DNA from: Mucilaginibacter gotjawali
GTDB taxonomy: Bacteria; Bacteroidota; Bacteroidia; Sphingobacteriales; Sphingobacteriaceae
DNA: 64,000 nucleotides
Assembly (NCBI RefSeq): GCF_002355435.1
Contig: NZ_AP017313.1
Span: forward strand, 2,108,001-2,172,000
Reading direction: 5' to 3'
How positions within the stretch are numbered: the first letter of the stretch is position 1; every line of letters starts with the position of its first letter. This document shows positions 50,932 through 61,617 of the stretch, in pieces. Made by a program: the position numbers and the translations under genes. The notes beneath the pieces were generated by a model. The model made no database searches and was not told the DNA's origin. It saw only the letters and a list, made by a program, of their open reading frames with translations.

Positions 50932-53900
50932 ATGAGATTAACACTACCTTTTTCAAGCAGATCTTTTTTCCAATTAATTACCGGCAACATATTTTTGCTG
51001 ATCATCTCGATTTTGTTTTTTGTCCCCAATAATTTATCCGCAGGAGTGAAACCTGTAAATAAATCGGGCAACAACGTTAAGGAAGAACTAAGAAACAAAA
51101 AGGTTGCCGACCCGGTTGTTAAGCCGGAAAAAAATGAACCGGGCGCAAAATTCAAAAGCGCTTATTTTTCCGGACCACCAACGGTAAGCTATGCGGGGCC
51201 GCAAACCTATTTAGCCGGAACAGCCATAACACCGCTTTCGCCCACCAGTCTTGGTGTTGCTACGCCTTCATACAGTAGTAGTACAACTACATTGGGGTCG
51301 GGGTTTAACATTCCTGCGGGCGTGGCTGTAGATGCGCAAGGAAATGTTTATATCGGTGACCAAAACAATAACGTGGTAAAGAAGATCCCGGCTGGTTCTA
51401 ATACGCCGGTTGTAATTGCTAGCGGTTTTTCGACCCCTGACGGTGTGGCGGTAGATGCACAGGGGAATGTGTTCGTGGCTGACGATGGTAATAATCTTGT
51501 TAAAGAGGTTCCATTCTTCAATGGCAACTATGGCACGCCGATAGTGTTAGGCGTGGGTTTTAGTTTTCTGCAACCGTTTGATGTAGCAGTTGATACCAAG
51601 GGTAACGTTTATGTTGCTGATCGCGGAAATAATGCTGTGGAAGAGATCCCCGTGGGCGGCGGAACTCCGTTTGCAATCGGATCGGGATTTTCTACCCCCA
51701 CCGGCGTAGCCGTTGATGCTTTTGGAAATGTATACGTAGCCGATAATGGCAATAGTGCTGTAAAAAAGATTCCCGTTGGAGGAGGTGCACCAATTACTTT
51801 AGGTTCTGGCTTCGCAAACCCTTTTACAGTGTCAGTTGATGGGTCAGGTAATGTATTTGTTGCCGACTACGGGCATAAACTAGTAAAGGAAATTCCGGCT
51901 GACGGAAGCCCGATAATCACTTTAGGCTCCGGATACAGCTTTATCTTTGGTACCGCTGTCGACATTTTTAATAATGTTTATGTAACCGATTACGGCAATA
52001 ACGCAGTGAAAAAGATCCAGCCTACCGGCGGCTACTATATCAACCCTGCTTTGCCGGCAGGATTAACTTTTAACAATACTACCGGAGTAATCTCGGGTAC
52101 TCCAATAGCATCATCACCGGCAACAAACTATACTATTACTGCCTATAATCAATATGGCGGCAATTCAACCATATTAAATATTACTGTTAACGCAGTAGCA
52201 ATGAGTTATGCCGGCCCTAAAATATATAAGGCGGGTAATGCTATCGCCCCGTTAAGCCCTACCGGCGGCGGTGCAGCCGCGCCCGGGTATAGTACAAGCA
52301 CTACAACATTAGGTTCAGGCTTTAACATCCCTGCCGGTGTTGCGGTAGATGCTGCAGGCAATGTTTATATTGGCGACCAAAATAACAACGTAGTAAAAAA
52401 GATTCCGGGGGGAACAGGTACGCCGATAGTTATAGCCAGTGGATTTTCTACACCGGATGGTGTAGCGGTTGACGCCCAGGGCAATATATACGTTGCAGAT
52501 GATGGTAACAACCTGGTAAAAGAGATACCGTACAGCAATGGTATATATGGTACGCCAATAGTTTTAGGGGTAGGCTTTAGCTTCCTGCAGCCATTTGATG
52601 TGGCGGTGGATACCAAAGGAAATGTATACGTGGCAGATCGCGGCAATAATGCGGTTGAAGAGATCCCTGTAGGCGGCGGTACTCCGTTTGCCATTGGATC
52701 GGGCTTTTCAACACCAACAGGCGTAGCCGTAGATGCTTATGGCAATGTTTATGTTGCGGATAACGGTCACAGTGCAGTTAAAATGATACCGGTAGGAGGC
52801 GGAGCGCCAATCACTTTAGGTTCTGGTTTTGCGAATCCTTTTACAGTGAGTGTTGACGGTTCAGGTAATGTATTTGTGGCCGATTACGGCAATAAACTGG
52901 TAAAGGAGATTCCTGTTAATGGAGGACCTATTATTACGTTAGGCTCTGGTTACAGCTTTATATTTGGTACAGCTACAGATAATTTAAATAATGTTTATGT
53001 GACCGATTATGGCCATAATGCTGTAAAAAAGATACAGCCCACCGGCGGTTATTATATCAACCCCGCATTACCTTTAGGTTTAAGCTTCAATAACACAACC
53101 GGAACGATCAGTGGTACGCCAGTGCTTGCGTCCCCGGCAACTAATTATACCGTAACGGCATATAATCAATACGGTTATAATTCAACAACAATAAATATTA
53201 CGGTGAATGCCGTGGCAATGAGTTACGGCAATTCCAGAATTTATAAGGCAGGGGTTGCAATTACCCCAACAACCCCTACCGGCAGTGGTGGCGTTGCGCC
53301 TCCTGGTTACAGCAGCAGTACAACAACATTAGGGTCGGGCTTTAATATCCCTGCCGGTGTTGCCGTTGATGCGGCCGGCAACGTGTACATAGGCGATCAG
53401 AATAATAACGTAGTAAAAAAGATTCCGGGCGGCACTGGTACACCGATAGTTATCGGCACTGGCTTTAATACGCCGGATGGAATAGCAATAGACGCACAGG
53501 GCAACGTTTTTGTAGCTGATGACGGCAATAACCTGGTAAAGGAGATCCCTGCTAACGGCGGTGCTATCATTACTTTAGGTTCTGGCTTTTTGCAGCCCTT
53601 TGATGTGGCTGTAGACACCAAAGGAAATGTTTACGTGGCAGACCGCGGCAACAATGCGGTAAAAGAGATTCCTGTGGGCGGTGGCGCTCCGTTCGCTATA
53701 GGCTCTGGCTTTACCACGCCGACGGGTGTAGCAGTTGATGCATATGGGAATGTTTATGTAGCTGATTTTGGCAATAGCGCGATCAAAAAGATTCCTGTGG
53801 GCGGCGGCGCACCGATAACCCTTGGTTCTGGTTTTAGCACGCCATTTGGCGTGGCTGTGGACGGCACAGGTAATGTATTTGTAACGGATTATGGCAACAA

Positions 53901-56900
53901 ACTGGTAAAGGAAATACCGGCGAATGGGTTAGGGATTACTACGGTAGGCTCAGGGTATAGTTTTATCTTTGGCGTAGCAACAGATAATTTAAATAATGTA
54001 TACGTAACCGATTACGGACACAATGCAGTTAAAAAGATCCAGCCAACCGGCGGCTTTTATATCAACCCGGCATTGCCATTAGGCTTAAGCTTCGACAATA
54101 CTACCGGAACGATCAGCGGAACGCCATTGGTTGCATCTCCTTCAACTGACTATAAAATAACAGCGTATAATCAATACGGTGGCAATTCATACACACTCAA
54201 TATTACAGTTACAGCGGTAACGATGAGTTATGCCGGCCCAAAGACATATGTGGCGGGAACAACCATCACACCGTTAAACCCTGCAGGCAGCGGTGGCGCC
54301 GCAGCGCCAGCGTACAGCAGCAGCACAACGACATTGGGGTCGGGCTTTAATATCCCGGCCGGGGTGGCGGTAGATGCGGCAGGCAATGTTTATATAGGTG
54401 ATCAGAATAATAACGTAGTAAAAAAGATTCCGGGCGGAACCGGTACGCCAATCGTTATCGGCACTGGCTTTAATACGCCGGATGGAATAGCAATCGATGC
54501 ACAGGGCAACGTCTTTGTGGCTGATGACGGCAATAACCTGGTAAAAGAGATCCCGGCCAATGGCGGTGCGATCATTACTTTAGGTTCAGGGTTTTTGCAG
54601 CCATTCAACGTGGCTGTAGATACCAAAGGTAATGTGTATGTGGCCGACCGCGGCAACAACGCTGTAAAAGTAATCCCTGTTGGCGGAGGCGCTACATATG
54701 CTATAGGTTCCGGCTTTACCACCCCAACAGGCGTAGCGGTAGACGCATATGGAAATGTTTACGTAGCTGATTTTGGCAACAGTGCGATCAAAAAGATCCC
54801 AGTTGGAGGCGGCGCACCAATAACCCTTGGCTCTGGTTTTAGTACCCCTTTCGGTGTTGCGGTTGACGGCTCGGGTAATGTATTTGTGACAGATTACGGC
54901 AATAAGCTTGTAAAGGAGATCGCTGCTAACGGTGGTGCGATCACCACCGTAGGTTCAGGCTACAGCTTTTTGTTTGGGGTTACAACAGATGTGTATAATA
55001 ATGTATTTGTGACCGATTATGGCAATAACGCGGTAAAAAAGATCCAGCCAACCGGCGGCTATTATATTAACCCGGCGCTGCCATTGGGTCTTGTATTTAA
55101 CAATACTACAGGATCCATCACAGGTACACCTGTTGCGGCATCTCCGGCAACTAATTACACGATAACTGCCTACAATCAATATGGCTATAATTCAACCACG
55201 GTAAATATTGCGGTTAATGCCGTATCAATGAGTTATGCCAGTCCACAAACTTTTTTTGCGGGCACAGCAATTACGCCGGTCAGCCCTACAGGAGGCGGCG
55301 CAGCAGCACCGGCTTATAGCAGCAGCACAACAACATTAGGATCGGGCTTTAATATCCCGGCCGGGGTGGCGGTTGATGCGGCAGGCAATGTATATATCGG
55401 TGATCAGAATAATAACGTAGTAAAAAAGATCCCCGGCGGTACCGGTACGCCAATAGTGGTTGGTACTGGCTTTAATACACCGGATGGAATCGCGATAGAT
55501 GCACAGGGTAATATTTTTGTGGCTGATGACGGCAATAACCTGGTAAAAGAGATTCCTGCTAACGGCGGTGCTATCATTACTTTAGGTTCTGGTTTTTTGC
55601 AGCCCTTTGATGTTGCAGTAGACATCAAAGGAAATGTTTACGTGGCCGATCGTGGCAATAATGCTGTAAAAGAGATTCCTGTTGGCGGTGGCGCCGTTAT
55701 TACCTTAGGGTCTGGTTTTACCACGCCGACCGGGGTAGCAGTAGATGCCTATGGAAATGTTTACGTTGCTGACTTTGGAAACAGCGCGATCAAAAAGATC
55801 CCTGTTGGCGGCGGCTTACCTATTACCCTTGGCTCTGGTTTTAGCACGCCATTCGGTGTGGCTGTTGACGGTACAGGTAATGTTTTTGTGACTGATTACG
55901 GGCATAAACTAGTAAAGGAGATCGCTGCCAATGGCGGTGCGATCACCACCGTTGGATCTGGCTACAGCTTTTTGTTCGGTGTAACAACAGATATTTATAA
56001 TAATGTTTATGTGACCGATTATGGCAATAATGCGGTCAAAAAGATCCAGCCAACCGGCGGTTATTATATCAACCCTGCACTTCCTTTAGGTTTAAGCTTT
56101 AACAATACCACGGGCGCGATCAGCGGCACGCCTACGGTACTGACTCCGCCTGCAAATTATATGGTTACGTCTTATAACGGTTACGGAAGCAATTCCTCGG
56201 TTATAAATCTTCAGGTAATTGCGAATACATCGCTGTCAAGCCTGGCATTAAGCACAGGAACATTGCAACCTGTTTTCTCGGGTGCTGTCACCAACTACGC
56301 TGCGTCTGTCGTAAATTCGGTATCATCAATAACACTTACGCCAACCACAGCTGATCCATCAGCTACAGTAACTGTTAATGGTGTCTCAGTTGCCTCAGGT
56401 ACAGCCTCAGGCGCTATTCCATTGAATGTGGGTTCGAACATCATTACTACCGTTGTAACAGCAACAGATAACTCAGCAACCAAAACCTATACGGTTACCG
56501 TCACACGCATGTTGCCCGCCAATGCAAATCTTTCAAGTTTGGCAATAAGCGCAGGTACGTTAACGCCGGCATTTGCAACGGCCACCACCAGTTACACCGC
56601 AACCGTAGCGAATGCGGTAACCTCGATGACAGTAACACCGAAATCAAGTGATGCACTGGCAACAATTACAGTGAACGGTACAGCGGTAAGTTCAGGTACC
56701 GCCTCGGGCGCTATTCCTTTAAATGTAGGTACTAATGTGATCACTACGATAGTAACAGCCCAAAACGGTACTACTACCAAAACGTATACGGTAACTGTTA
56801 CCCGGATATCAAACAACGCAAACCTTGCCAATCTTCAATTAAGCACAGGCACGCTTAACCCGGTATTTGCATCCGGCACCGCCAGTTATACAGCTTCGGT

Positions 56901-58353
56901 ACCCAATTCTGTCACCTCAGTAACGGTAACGCCTACCACCGCCGACGCCACCGCCACGGTTACGGTAAATGGCGTAGCCGTAAGTTCGGGTACAGCTTCA
57001 GGCGCCCTTCCTTTAGTTGTCGGTCCTAATACCATTACAACAATTGCAACGGCACAGGATGGGGTAACCACGCTAACCTATACGATAACGTTAACACGGT
57101 TACTGCCTGGTAATGCTAATCTTTCCAATTTAACCCTAAGCGCAGGGACGTTAACGCCTGCATTTGCAACAGCAACTACCAGTTATACTGTATCAGTAGC
57201 CAATTCGGTAACTTCGGTAACCGTGACTCCAAAAGCCAGTGATGCACTGGCAACGATAACAGTTAATGGTACTGCCGTAAGTAGCAATACGGCATCAGGC
57301 GCTATACCTTTAAATGTGGGTAATAATGTAATTACTACCATAGTAACCGCTCAGAACGGCACCACCACCAAAACCTATACGGTAACCGTAACACGGCCAC
57401 CTTCAAGCAATGCTGATTTATCAAACTTGAGCTTGAGCAGCGGAACCTTAACACCCGTATTCGCATCCGGCACCAACAGTTATAACGGATCAGTGGTGAA
57501 TTCAGTAACTTCGGTAACCGTAACGCCAACCACCAGTGACGCTACGGCAACCCTAACAGTAAATGGTGCGGCCGTAAGTTCGGGTACCGCCTCAGGTGCT
57601 ATTGCTTTAAATGTAGGGCCAAACACCATTACCACTGTAGTTACAGCCCAGGATGGAGTAACCACCAAAACCTATACGGTAACGCTAACACGGATGCTGC
57701 CCGCCAATGCCAACCTTTCCAGTTTAGCAATAAGCGCAGGGGCATTAACGCCTGCATTTGCAACAGCAACTACCAGCTACACGGCATCAGTAGCCAATGC
57801 AGTTTCCTCGACAACGGTAACTCCAAAATGCAGCGATCCGCTTGCATCGGTAAGTGTAAATGGCACGGAAGTAAGTTCAGGCTTTGCATCGGGCCCAATT
57901 GCACTGAGTGTTGGTACTAACGTTATAACTGTAATCGTTACCGCCCAAAACGGTACCACCACCAAAACCTATACAGTAACGGTAACCCGTGCAGCGGGGG
58001 CAGCGAATTCGCTTTATGAACCAATAAGTGTAACCAATCCAACCGGAAAGCCACAAATGATAGGAGAGGAGCTTGTAGTACGCCAGGGATTATCGCCCAA
58101 TGGTGATGGCATTAATGACTTCCTGCTGATAGACGGGATCGCCAATTATCCGGATAACAAACTGACGATAATGAACCGCAGCGGGCAATTGATCTTCGAA
58201 GCCAAAGGGTATGACAACAGCACGAAGGTGTTTGACGGACACTCCAACAAAACCGGCGCTATGCAATTGCCCGGTACCTATTTTTATTCACTTGATTTTA
58301 CCGTAAACGGCACAATCAAACATAAAACAGGGTTTATCATATTGAAATATTAA
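50932..58353 (+). CDS. Giant five-propeller NHL / cadherin-like repeat protein with type IX (type B) sorting domain
   Basis: The 2473-residue protein has a hydrophobic signal near residues 15-35. It then carries five near-identical modules (51184-56220), each a six-bladed NHL propeller (blades such as [17 protein letters not shown] and [16 protein letters not shown]) followed by an Ig-like segment ([20 protein letters not shown]). Six cadherin-like beta-sandwich domains follow (56221-57990), then the gliding-motility type B C-terminal domain with [11 protein letters not shown]. The product should be exported by the type IX system and may be a surface adhesin or matrix protein. The C-terminal domain is almost the same at DNA level as that of 43605-47699. 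The neighbouring two-component pair probably regulates it. Confidence 0.9.
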   Translation: MRLTLPFSSRSFFQLITGNIFLLIISILFFVPNNLSAGVKPVNKSGNNVKEELRNKKVADPVVKPEKNEPGAKFKSAYFSGPPTVSYAGPQTYLAGTAITPLSPTSLGVATPSYSSSTTTLGSGFNIPAGVAVDAQGNVYIGDQNNNVVKKIPAGSNTPVVIASGFSTPDGVAVDAQGNVFVADDGNNLVKEVPFFNGNYGTPIVLGVGFSFLQPFDVAVDTKGNVYVADRGNNAVEEIPVGGGTPFAIGSGFSTPTGVAVDAFGNVYVADNGNSAVKKIPVGGGAPITLGSGFANPFTVSVDGSGNVFVADYGHKLVKEIPADGSPIITLGSGYSFIFGTAVDIFNNVYVTDYGNNAVKKIQPTGGYYINPALPAGLTFNNTTGVISGTPIASSPATNYTITAYNQYGGNSTILNITVNAVAMSYAGPKIYKAGNAIAPLSPTGGGAAAPGYSTSTTTLGSGFNIPAGVAVDAAGNVYIGDQNNNVVKKIPGGTGTPIVIASGFSTPDGVAVDAQGNIYVADDGNNLVKEIPYSNGIYGTPIVLGVGFSFLQPFDVAVDTKGNVYVADRGNNAVEEIPVGGGTPFAIGSGFSTPTGVAVDAYGNVYVADNGHSAVKMIPVGGGAPITLGSGFANPFTVSVDGSGNVFVADYGNKLVKEIPVNGGPIITLGSGYSFIFGTATDNLNNVYVTDYGHNAVKKIQPTGGYYINPALPLGLSFNNTTGTISGTPVLASPATNYTVTAYNQYGYNSTTINITVNAVAMSYGNSRIYKAGVAITPTTPTGSGGVAPPGYSSSTTTLGSGFNIPAGVAVDAAGNVYIGDQNNNVVKKIPGGTGTPIVIGTGFNTPDGIAIDAQGNVFVADDGNNLVKEIPANGGAIITLGSGFLQPFDVAVDTKGNVYVADRGNNAVKEIPVGGGAPFAIGSGFTTPTGVAVDAYGNVYVADFGNSAIKKIPVGGGAPITLGSGFSTPFGVAVDGTGNVFVTDYGNKLVKEIPANGLGITTVGSGYSFIFGVATDNLNNVYVTDYGHNAVKKIQPTGGFYINPALPLGLSFDNTTGTISGTPLVASPSTDYKITAYNQYGGNSYTLNITVTAVTMSYAGPKTYVAGTTITPLNPAGSGGAAAPAYSSSTTTLGSGFNIPAGVAVDAAGNVYIGDQNNNVVKKIPGGTGTPIVIGTGFNTPDGIAIDAQGNVFVADDGNNLVKEIPANGGAIITLGSGFLQPFNVAVDTKGNVYVADRGNNAVKVIPVGGGATYAIGSGFTTPTGVAVDAYGNVYVADFGNSAIKKIPVGGGAPITLGSGFSTPFGVAVDGSGNVFVTDYGNKLVKEIAANGGAITTVGSGYSFLFGVTTDVYNNVFVTDYGNNAVKKIQPTGGYYINPALPLGLVFNNTTGSITGTPVAASPATNYTITAYNQYGYNSTTVNIAVNAVSMSYASPQTFFAGTAITPVSPTGGGAAAPAYSSSTTTLGSGFNIPAGVAVDAAGNVYIGDQNNNVVKKIPGGTGTPIVVGTGFNTPDGIAIDAQGNIFVADDGNNLVKEIPANGGAIITLGSGFLQPFDVAVDIKGNVYVADRGNNAVKEIPVGGGAVITLGSGFTTPTGVAVDAYGNVYVADFGNSAIKKIPVGGGLPITLGSGFSTPFGVAVDGTGNVFVTDYGHKLVKEIAANGGAITTVGSGYSFLFGVTTDIYNNVYVTDYGNNAVKKIQPTGGYYINPALPLGLSFNNTTGAISGTPTVLTPPANYMVTSYNGYGSNSSVINLQVIANTSLSSLALSTGTLQPVFSGAVTNYAASVVNSVSSITLTPTTADPSATVTVNGVSVASGTASGAIPLNVGSNIITTVVTATDNSATKTYTVTVTRMLPANANLSSLAISAGTLTPAFATATTSYTATVANAVTSMTVTPKSSDALATITVNGTAVSSGTASGAIPLNVGTNVITTIVTAQNGTTTKTYTVTVTRISNNANLANLQLSTGTLNPVFASGTASYTASVPNSVTSVTVTPTTADATATVTVNGVAVSSGTASGALPLVVGPNTITTIATAQDGVTTLTYTITLTRLLPGNANLSNLTLSAGTLTPAFATATTSYTVSVANSVTSVTVTPKASDALATITVNGTAVSSNTASGAIPLNVGNNVITTIVTAQNGTTTKTYTVTVTRPPSSNADLSNLSLSSGTLTPVFASGTNSYNGSVVNSVTSVTVTPTTSDATATLTVNGAAVSSGTASGAIALNVGPNTITTVVTAQDGVTTKTYTVTLTRMLPANANLSSLAISAGALTPAFATATTSYTASVANAVSSTTVTPKCSDPLASVSVNGTEVSSGFASGPIALSVGTNVITVIVTAQNGTTTKTYTVTVTRAAGAANSLYEPISVTNPTGKPQMIGEELVVRQGLSPNGDGINDFLLIDGIANYPDNKLTIMNRSGQLIFEAKGYDNSTKVFDGHSNKTGAMQLPGTYFYSLDFTVNGTIKHKTGFIILKY
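51184..56232 (+). repeat. Five tandem modules of about 1 kb
   Basis: Module starts, marked by the residues (V/M)SYA or MSYG, are at 51184, 52201, 53218, 54223 and 55228. Periods are therefore 1017, 1017, 1005 and 1005 bp. The first two modules have a blade variant ([17 protein letters not shown]) where modules three to five have [16 protein letters not shown] or a close variant, which accounts for the 12-bp difference. Confidence 0.9.
56221..57990 (+). repeat. Six tandem cadherin-like beta-sandwich repeats
   Basis: The unit is about 297 bp. After the first unit the domains alternate in type, giving a 594-bp higher-order period shared with the smaller gene. Confidence 0.85.
57984..58353 (+). 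repeat. C-terminal sorting-domain segment shared with the smaller protein gene
   Basis: This 370-bp segment is nearly identical to 47330-47699, including an uninterrupted identical run of 89 bp (47496-47584 in the other copy). Third-codon positions are conserved, which points to recent duplication or gene conversion rather than protein-level selection. Confidence 0.85.
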
Positions 58354-58371
58354 AGCATAAAATAAAAGATG

Positions 58372-58408
58372 AGCAAGGGCCGGGGATTAAATATTCCCGG
58401 CTTTTGCT
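58372..58408 (+). terminator. Terminator of the giant protein gene
   Basis: GCAA-GGCCGGGA pairs with TCCCGGC-TTGC around an AT-rich loop, followed by a run of seven T. It starts 19 bp after the stop codon. Confidence 0.85.
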
Positions 58409-59197
58409 TTTTTTAAAGGCCCCCCTTTTGCATAAAAACATGTCTTAAACTCCGGGGGATTGCTGTTGGTTTTCTATTCGGCGAAGCTCTCCGCATAATC
58501 GCCTCATAAAGCCCTTAATCTAAGTTGTTAAAAGCGTCATTTTTTTATTTATTAAGTATGAAAAAAAAATGGCATAGGGTTTTTTTAGCGTCCATAAAGC
58601 TTTTTTACGGTAAATTGTCATTTTGGCAGTGTTTTTACCCTGCCAAATTACAGGCATTTTGTCAGTAAAATAGGGTTTGTCATGGTATATGACAAAATGG
58701 CAAATATTTTTATTTTGACTTAAGCAAGGCTTTTATGGTAAGAAACCAGGATGTTTTATTTGAAAAACACCTGATCGGATATTTATTTTTTGCCGAGATA
58801 AAAATTAAAGAATCTCAAATTTTTCAATTTTGTGTTTCCATGGATAAGATCTCATTTCGGGATGTTTTTTTGACAAATTATCTGTGTTTTATGATTTTGA
58901 AATGTTAATTGTATCAAAAAAGGCTATTTTTTTCCTCAAACCCCCAAAAAAATCGATAAAAATCAAAAAAAAGTCTTTTTTAATTTAGAAAATGACGAAT
59001 AAATTAATTTCATTTTTTGCGGATTTTGCCCCTTTCTTGCTTCCAAAATGAATGGCACATTTTTAGTACATAATGTTCCAAAGGATAAAAACGCCCTTTA
59101 AGTTTTTAACTTCAAGTATTTGAAACACGAGAGCTTAAAGAGGGTAAGAATCCCGGTAAATAATTAATAAAATATTTTAAAATTTAAATCTTTAGTC
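58409..59197. other. Gene-free AT-rich region with two inverted repeats and a long upstream region of a microprotein
   Basis: No convincing frame is present. TTTGGCAG (58622-58629) pairs with CTGCCAAA (58640-58647), and TTTGTCAT (58676-58683) pairs with ATGACAAA (58689-58696). Homopolymer A and T runs are frequent from 58800 to 58990. The last 100 bp may be the leader of the microprotein at 59198. No TAnnTTTG element stands out. Confidence 0.5.
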
Positions 59198-59278
59198 ATG
59201 TTAGTTGTATTAGAAGTTGCTGCATTAGTTGCTATCATTGTATTGCCATTATTTGCACCACAAAGAAGCGTTAAATAA
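59198..59278 (+). CDS. Possible 26-residue single-helix membrane microprotein
   Basis: ATG 59198 opens a 26-codon frame ending TAA at 59276-59278. The product is one hydrophobic helix (VVLEVAALVAIIVLPLFA) with a basic tail (PQRSVK). A strong terminator lies 33 bp after the stop, so the unit has the shape of a real gene: long leader, short frame, terminator. I do not recognise the family. Small single-helix proteins often attach to membrane complexes such as oxidases or pumps, but there is no direct evidence for a partner. Confidence is limited by length. Confidence 0.5.
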   Translation: MLVVLEVAALVAIIVLPLFAPQRSVK

Positions 59279-59310
59279 TTGTTCAACTACAATTAGTTAG
59301 GAAATACACT

Positions 59311-59333
59311 GGGCTGGTCTTTTTGACCGGCCC
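59311..59333 (+). terminator. Terminator of the microprotein unit
   Basis: A 9-bp GC-rich stem (59311-59319 with 59325-59333, one G-T wobble) with a T5 loop is followed by ATTTTTTTT. No other nearby gene needs it. Confidence 0.85.
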
Positions 59334-59544
59334 ATTTTTTTTGCTGAATTTTAAAAAGCCGCCCCGCTGAACTTTCGGACCTATCAATATAAACAGCGGT
59401 TTAATCACCTTACCATCCCTGCACCTATTGTTTGAATGCTATTCTTATAAAAAATATGTTGTGTTTCCCGGTGCCTTCGTTGAATTTTAACAAATTTTAA
59501 CAATTAAGCGGGTTATTTCAGTAGCAAAAAAATGATCAGGTGCT

Positions 59545-59552
59545 TAAGTTTG
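59545..59552 (+). promoter_or_regulatory. -7 promoter element of the moxR/bat operon
   Basis: TAAGTTTG is a perfect match to TAnnTTTG, 17 bp before the start codon at 59569, which gives a very short untranslated leader. No clear upstream TTG is present. Confidence 0.45.
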
Positions 59553-59568
59553 CAATCCAAAATAAAAA

Positions 59569-60633
59569 ATGGATCTAATGGAAGATATAAATAGTAACGG
59601 CGGGCATCTTTCAACCGATGCATTGTCCGGTAGTTCATCGTATTCAACAGATATAAGGGCCATTAACGAAATGATACAGCGTGAAAGCGCCTTTGTTGAT
59701 CTTTTGAAAATGGAGATGGATAAAGTGATCGTCGGCCAGAAGTATATGGTTGAGCGTTTACTGATTGGTTTGTTGGCTGACGGGCACATCCTTTTGGAAG
59801 GCGTGCCGGGTTTGGCAAAAACACTGGCGATTAATACCCTGTCAAAAGCCATACAGGCAGATTTCAGCCGCATTCAGTTCACACCTGATTTGTTACCCGC
59901 CGATTTGGTTGGAACGATGATCTACAATCAAAAAAAGGAGGAATTTATTGTACGCAAAGGGCCTGTATTTTCGAATTTTGTACTGGCAGACGAAATAAAC
60001 CGTGCACCGGCTAAAGTACAAAGCGCTTTGCTGGAGGCCATGCAGGAGAGACAGGTTACCATTGGCGATAATACTTTCGCACTGCCAAACCCTTTCCTTG
60101 TACTTGCTACGCAAAACCCGATTGAGCAGGAAGGCACTTACCCGCTTCCCGAAGCGCAGGTTGACCGCTTTATGCTGAAAGTGGTTATTGGCTATCCCTC
60201 CAGGGAAGATGAGAAACTGATCATACGGGCTAACGTAAACCCGCAAGGTATGTTAAAGCCAAAACCTGTTGTTCATCCAGACGAAATTGTGAGGGCAAGA
60301 AAGGTAGTGCGTGAGGTTTACATGGATGAGAAAATTGAGCAATACATTATTGATATTGTTTTTGCAACGCGTTATCCGGAGCAATATAAATTAGCGAATT
60401 ATAAAAACCTCATTAGTTTTGGCGCATCGCCAAGGGCAAGCATTAACCTTGCACTGGCAGCCAAGGCCTATGCCTTTATTAAACGCAGGGGGTATGTAAT
60501 ACCCGAAGACGTACGGGCAATTTGCCATGACGTGCTGCGGCACCGTATTGGCCTTACCTATGAGGCCGAAGCTGAAAACATGACCACCGAAAATATTATT
60601 ACAGGGATTTTGAATGCGGTTATAGTACCGTAA
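59569..60633 (+). CDS. moxR: MoxR-family AAA ATPase
   Basis: The 354-residue ATPase has Walker A GVPGLAKT (about 88-95), Walker B VLADEINRAP, sensor 1 LATQNPIEQEG and the C-terminal lid domain with GASPRASINLALAAKAYA. MoxR proteins act as chaperones with VWA-domain partners. Here it heads the Bat (aerotolerance) gene order moxR - DUF58 - BatD-like - batA - batB. A second in-frame Met is at codon 4, so the exact start may be 59578. Confidence 0.94.
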   Translation: MDLMEDINSNGGHLSTDALSGSSSYSTDIRAINEMIQRESAFVDLLKMEMDKVIVGQKYMVERLLIGLLADGHILLEGVPGLAKTLAINTLSKAIQADFSRIQFTPDLLPADLVGTMIYNQKKEEFIVRKGPVFSNFVLADEINRAPAKVQSALLEAMQERQVTIGDNTFALPNPFLVLATQNPIEQEGTYPLPEAQVDRFMLKVVIGYPSREDEKLIIRANVNPQGMLKPKPVVHPDEIVRARKVVREVYMDEKIEQYIIDIVFATRYPEQYKLANYKNLISFGASPRASINLALAAKAYAFIKRRGYVIPEDVRAICHDVLRHRIGLTYEAEAENMTTENIITGILNAVIVP

Positions 60634-60637
60634 TAGT

Positions 60638-60724
60638 TGATTTGAGATGTGAGATATGAGATTTGAGACAGAAAAGTTAGTTGTTTCTTAATCTCACATC
60701 TCAAGTCTCAAATCTCACATCTGA
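60638..60724. repeat. TGAGAT-type imperfect inverted repeat between moxR and DUF58 gene
   Basis: The left arm (about 60638-60668) is a run of TTTGAGA/TGTGAGA units; the right arm (about 60691-60722) is the reverse complement type TCTCAAA/TCTCACA. They can form a stem of roughly 30 bp with a few mismatches and a loop of about 22 nt. It is unlike the flanking codon composition and looks like a dispersed intergenic repeat. Confidence 0.75.
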
Positions 60725-60730
60725 AATAGC

Positions 60731-61612
60731 ATGGCAAGAGACACCAAAGAACTGCTGAAAAAAGTAAGGAAGATCGAAATAAAAACCAGGGGGATGAGTA
60801 ACCACATCTTTTCTGGCGAATACCACTCGGCTTTTAAAGGCAGGGGTATGGCTTTTAGCGAGGTGCGGGAATACCAGGTAGGAGATGAGATCAGGACGAT
60901 TGACTGGAACGTTACGGCACGTTTTAATCATCCCTATGTTAAGGTTTTTGATGAAGAGCGCGAGCTTACTGTAATGCTGCTGATGGACGTAAGCGCTTCT
61001 GAAAATTTTGGTACCATCACCCAGCAAAAACAAGACCTTGCAACCGAGATTTGCGCCGTACTGGCATTTTCGGCCATACAAAACAATGATAAGGTGGGGG
61101 TGATCTTTTTCAGCGATAAAATTGAAAAGTTCATTCCGCCGAAAAAGGGGCGCAGTCATATTTTGATGATCATAAGAGAATTGATCGACTTTAAACCCGA
61201 AAATAAAGGCACCAATGTGGCCGAAGCGTTAAAGTATTTTACCAGTGCCATAAAAAAGAAGTGCACCGCCTTTATTATTTCGGATTTTATGAGCCCGGAA
61301 TTTGAGAACGAACTTAAAATTGCAAATAAAAAGCATGATATTATTGCATTAAGGCTTTTTGATAAGCATGAAGAGGAATTCCCTGATCTGGGGCTGATCC
61401 CCGTAAAAGACGAAGAGACGGATGAAATATTCTGGGTGAATACCGGCGATAAAAAAGTGAGGGATGCTTTCAAAATAGATGCGCTAAAAAGAAACGCCCG
61501 GCTAAAAGAAGTTTTCAGCCACTCGGGCGTTGACGCGACAGAAATAGGCACGCACGAATCATATGTAAAACCATTAATGACATTATTTAAAAAACGGGAA
61601 AGAAGAAGGTGA
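60731..61612 (+). CDS. DUF58 / VWA-like domain protein
   Basis: The 293-residue protein has the DUF58 signature AFSEVREYQVGDEIRTIDWN (about 36-55) and a VWA-like region with LLMDVSASE, likely a partial MIDAS. DUF58 proteins are the usual partners of MoxR ATPases. No membrane segment is present. It lies 97 bp after moxR, the gap being filled by the inverted repeat. Confidence 0.92.
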   Translation: MARDTKELLKKVRKIEIKTRGMSNHIFSGEYHSAFKGRGMAFSEVREYQVGDEIRTIDWNVTARFNHPYVKVFDEERELTVMLLMDVSASENFGTITQQKQDLATEICAVLAFSAIQNNDKVGVIFFSDKIEKFIPPKKGRSHILMIIRELIDFKPENKGTNVAEALKYFTSAIKKKCTAFIISDFMSPEFENELKIANKKHDIIALRLFDKHEEEFPDLGLIPVKDEETDEIFWVNTGDKKVRDAFKIDALKRNARLKEVFSHSGVDATEIGTHESYVKPLMTLFKKRERRR

Positions 61613-61617
61613 TAAAT

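Noticed and set aside
46232..57965. Many antisense frames of about 62 codons in the two giant genes
   Set aside because: They recur with the repeat period and have near-identical products, which is expected from repeated sense codons rather than genes.
50932..58353. Regular repeats as a CRISPR array
   Set aside because: The period is about 1 kb or 297 bp, the repeats are fully coding, and no cas gene is present.
58689..58701. TGACAAAATGGCA as an Fnr-like box
   Set aside because: The right half is GGCA, not RTCA, and it is better explained as an arm of the TTTGTCAT/ATGACAAA repeat.
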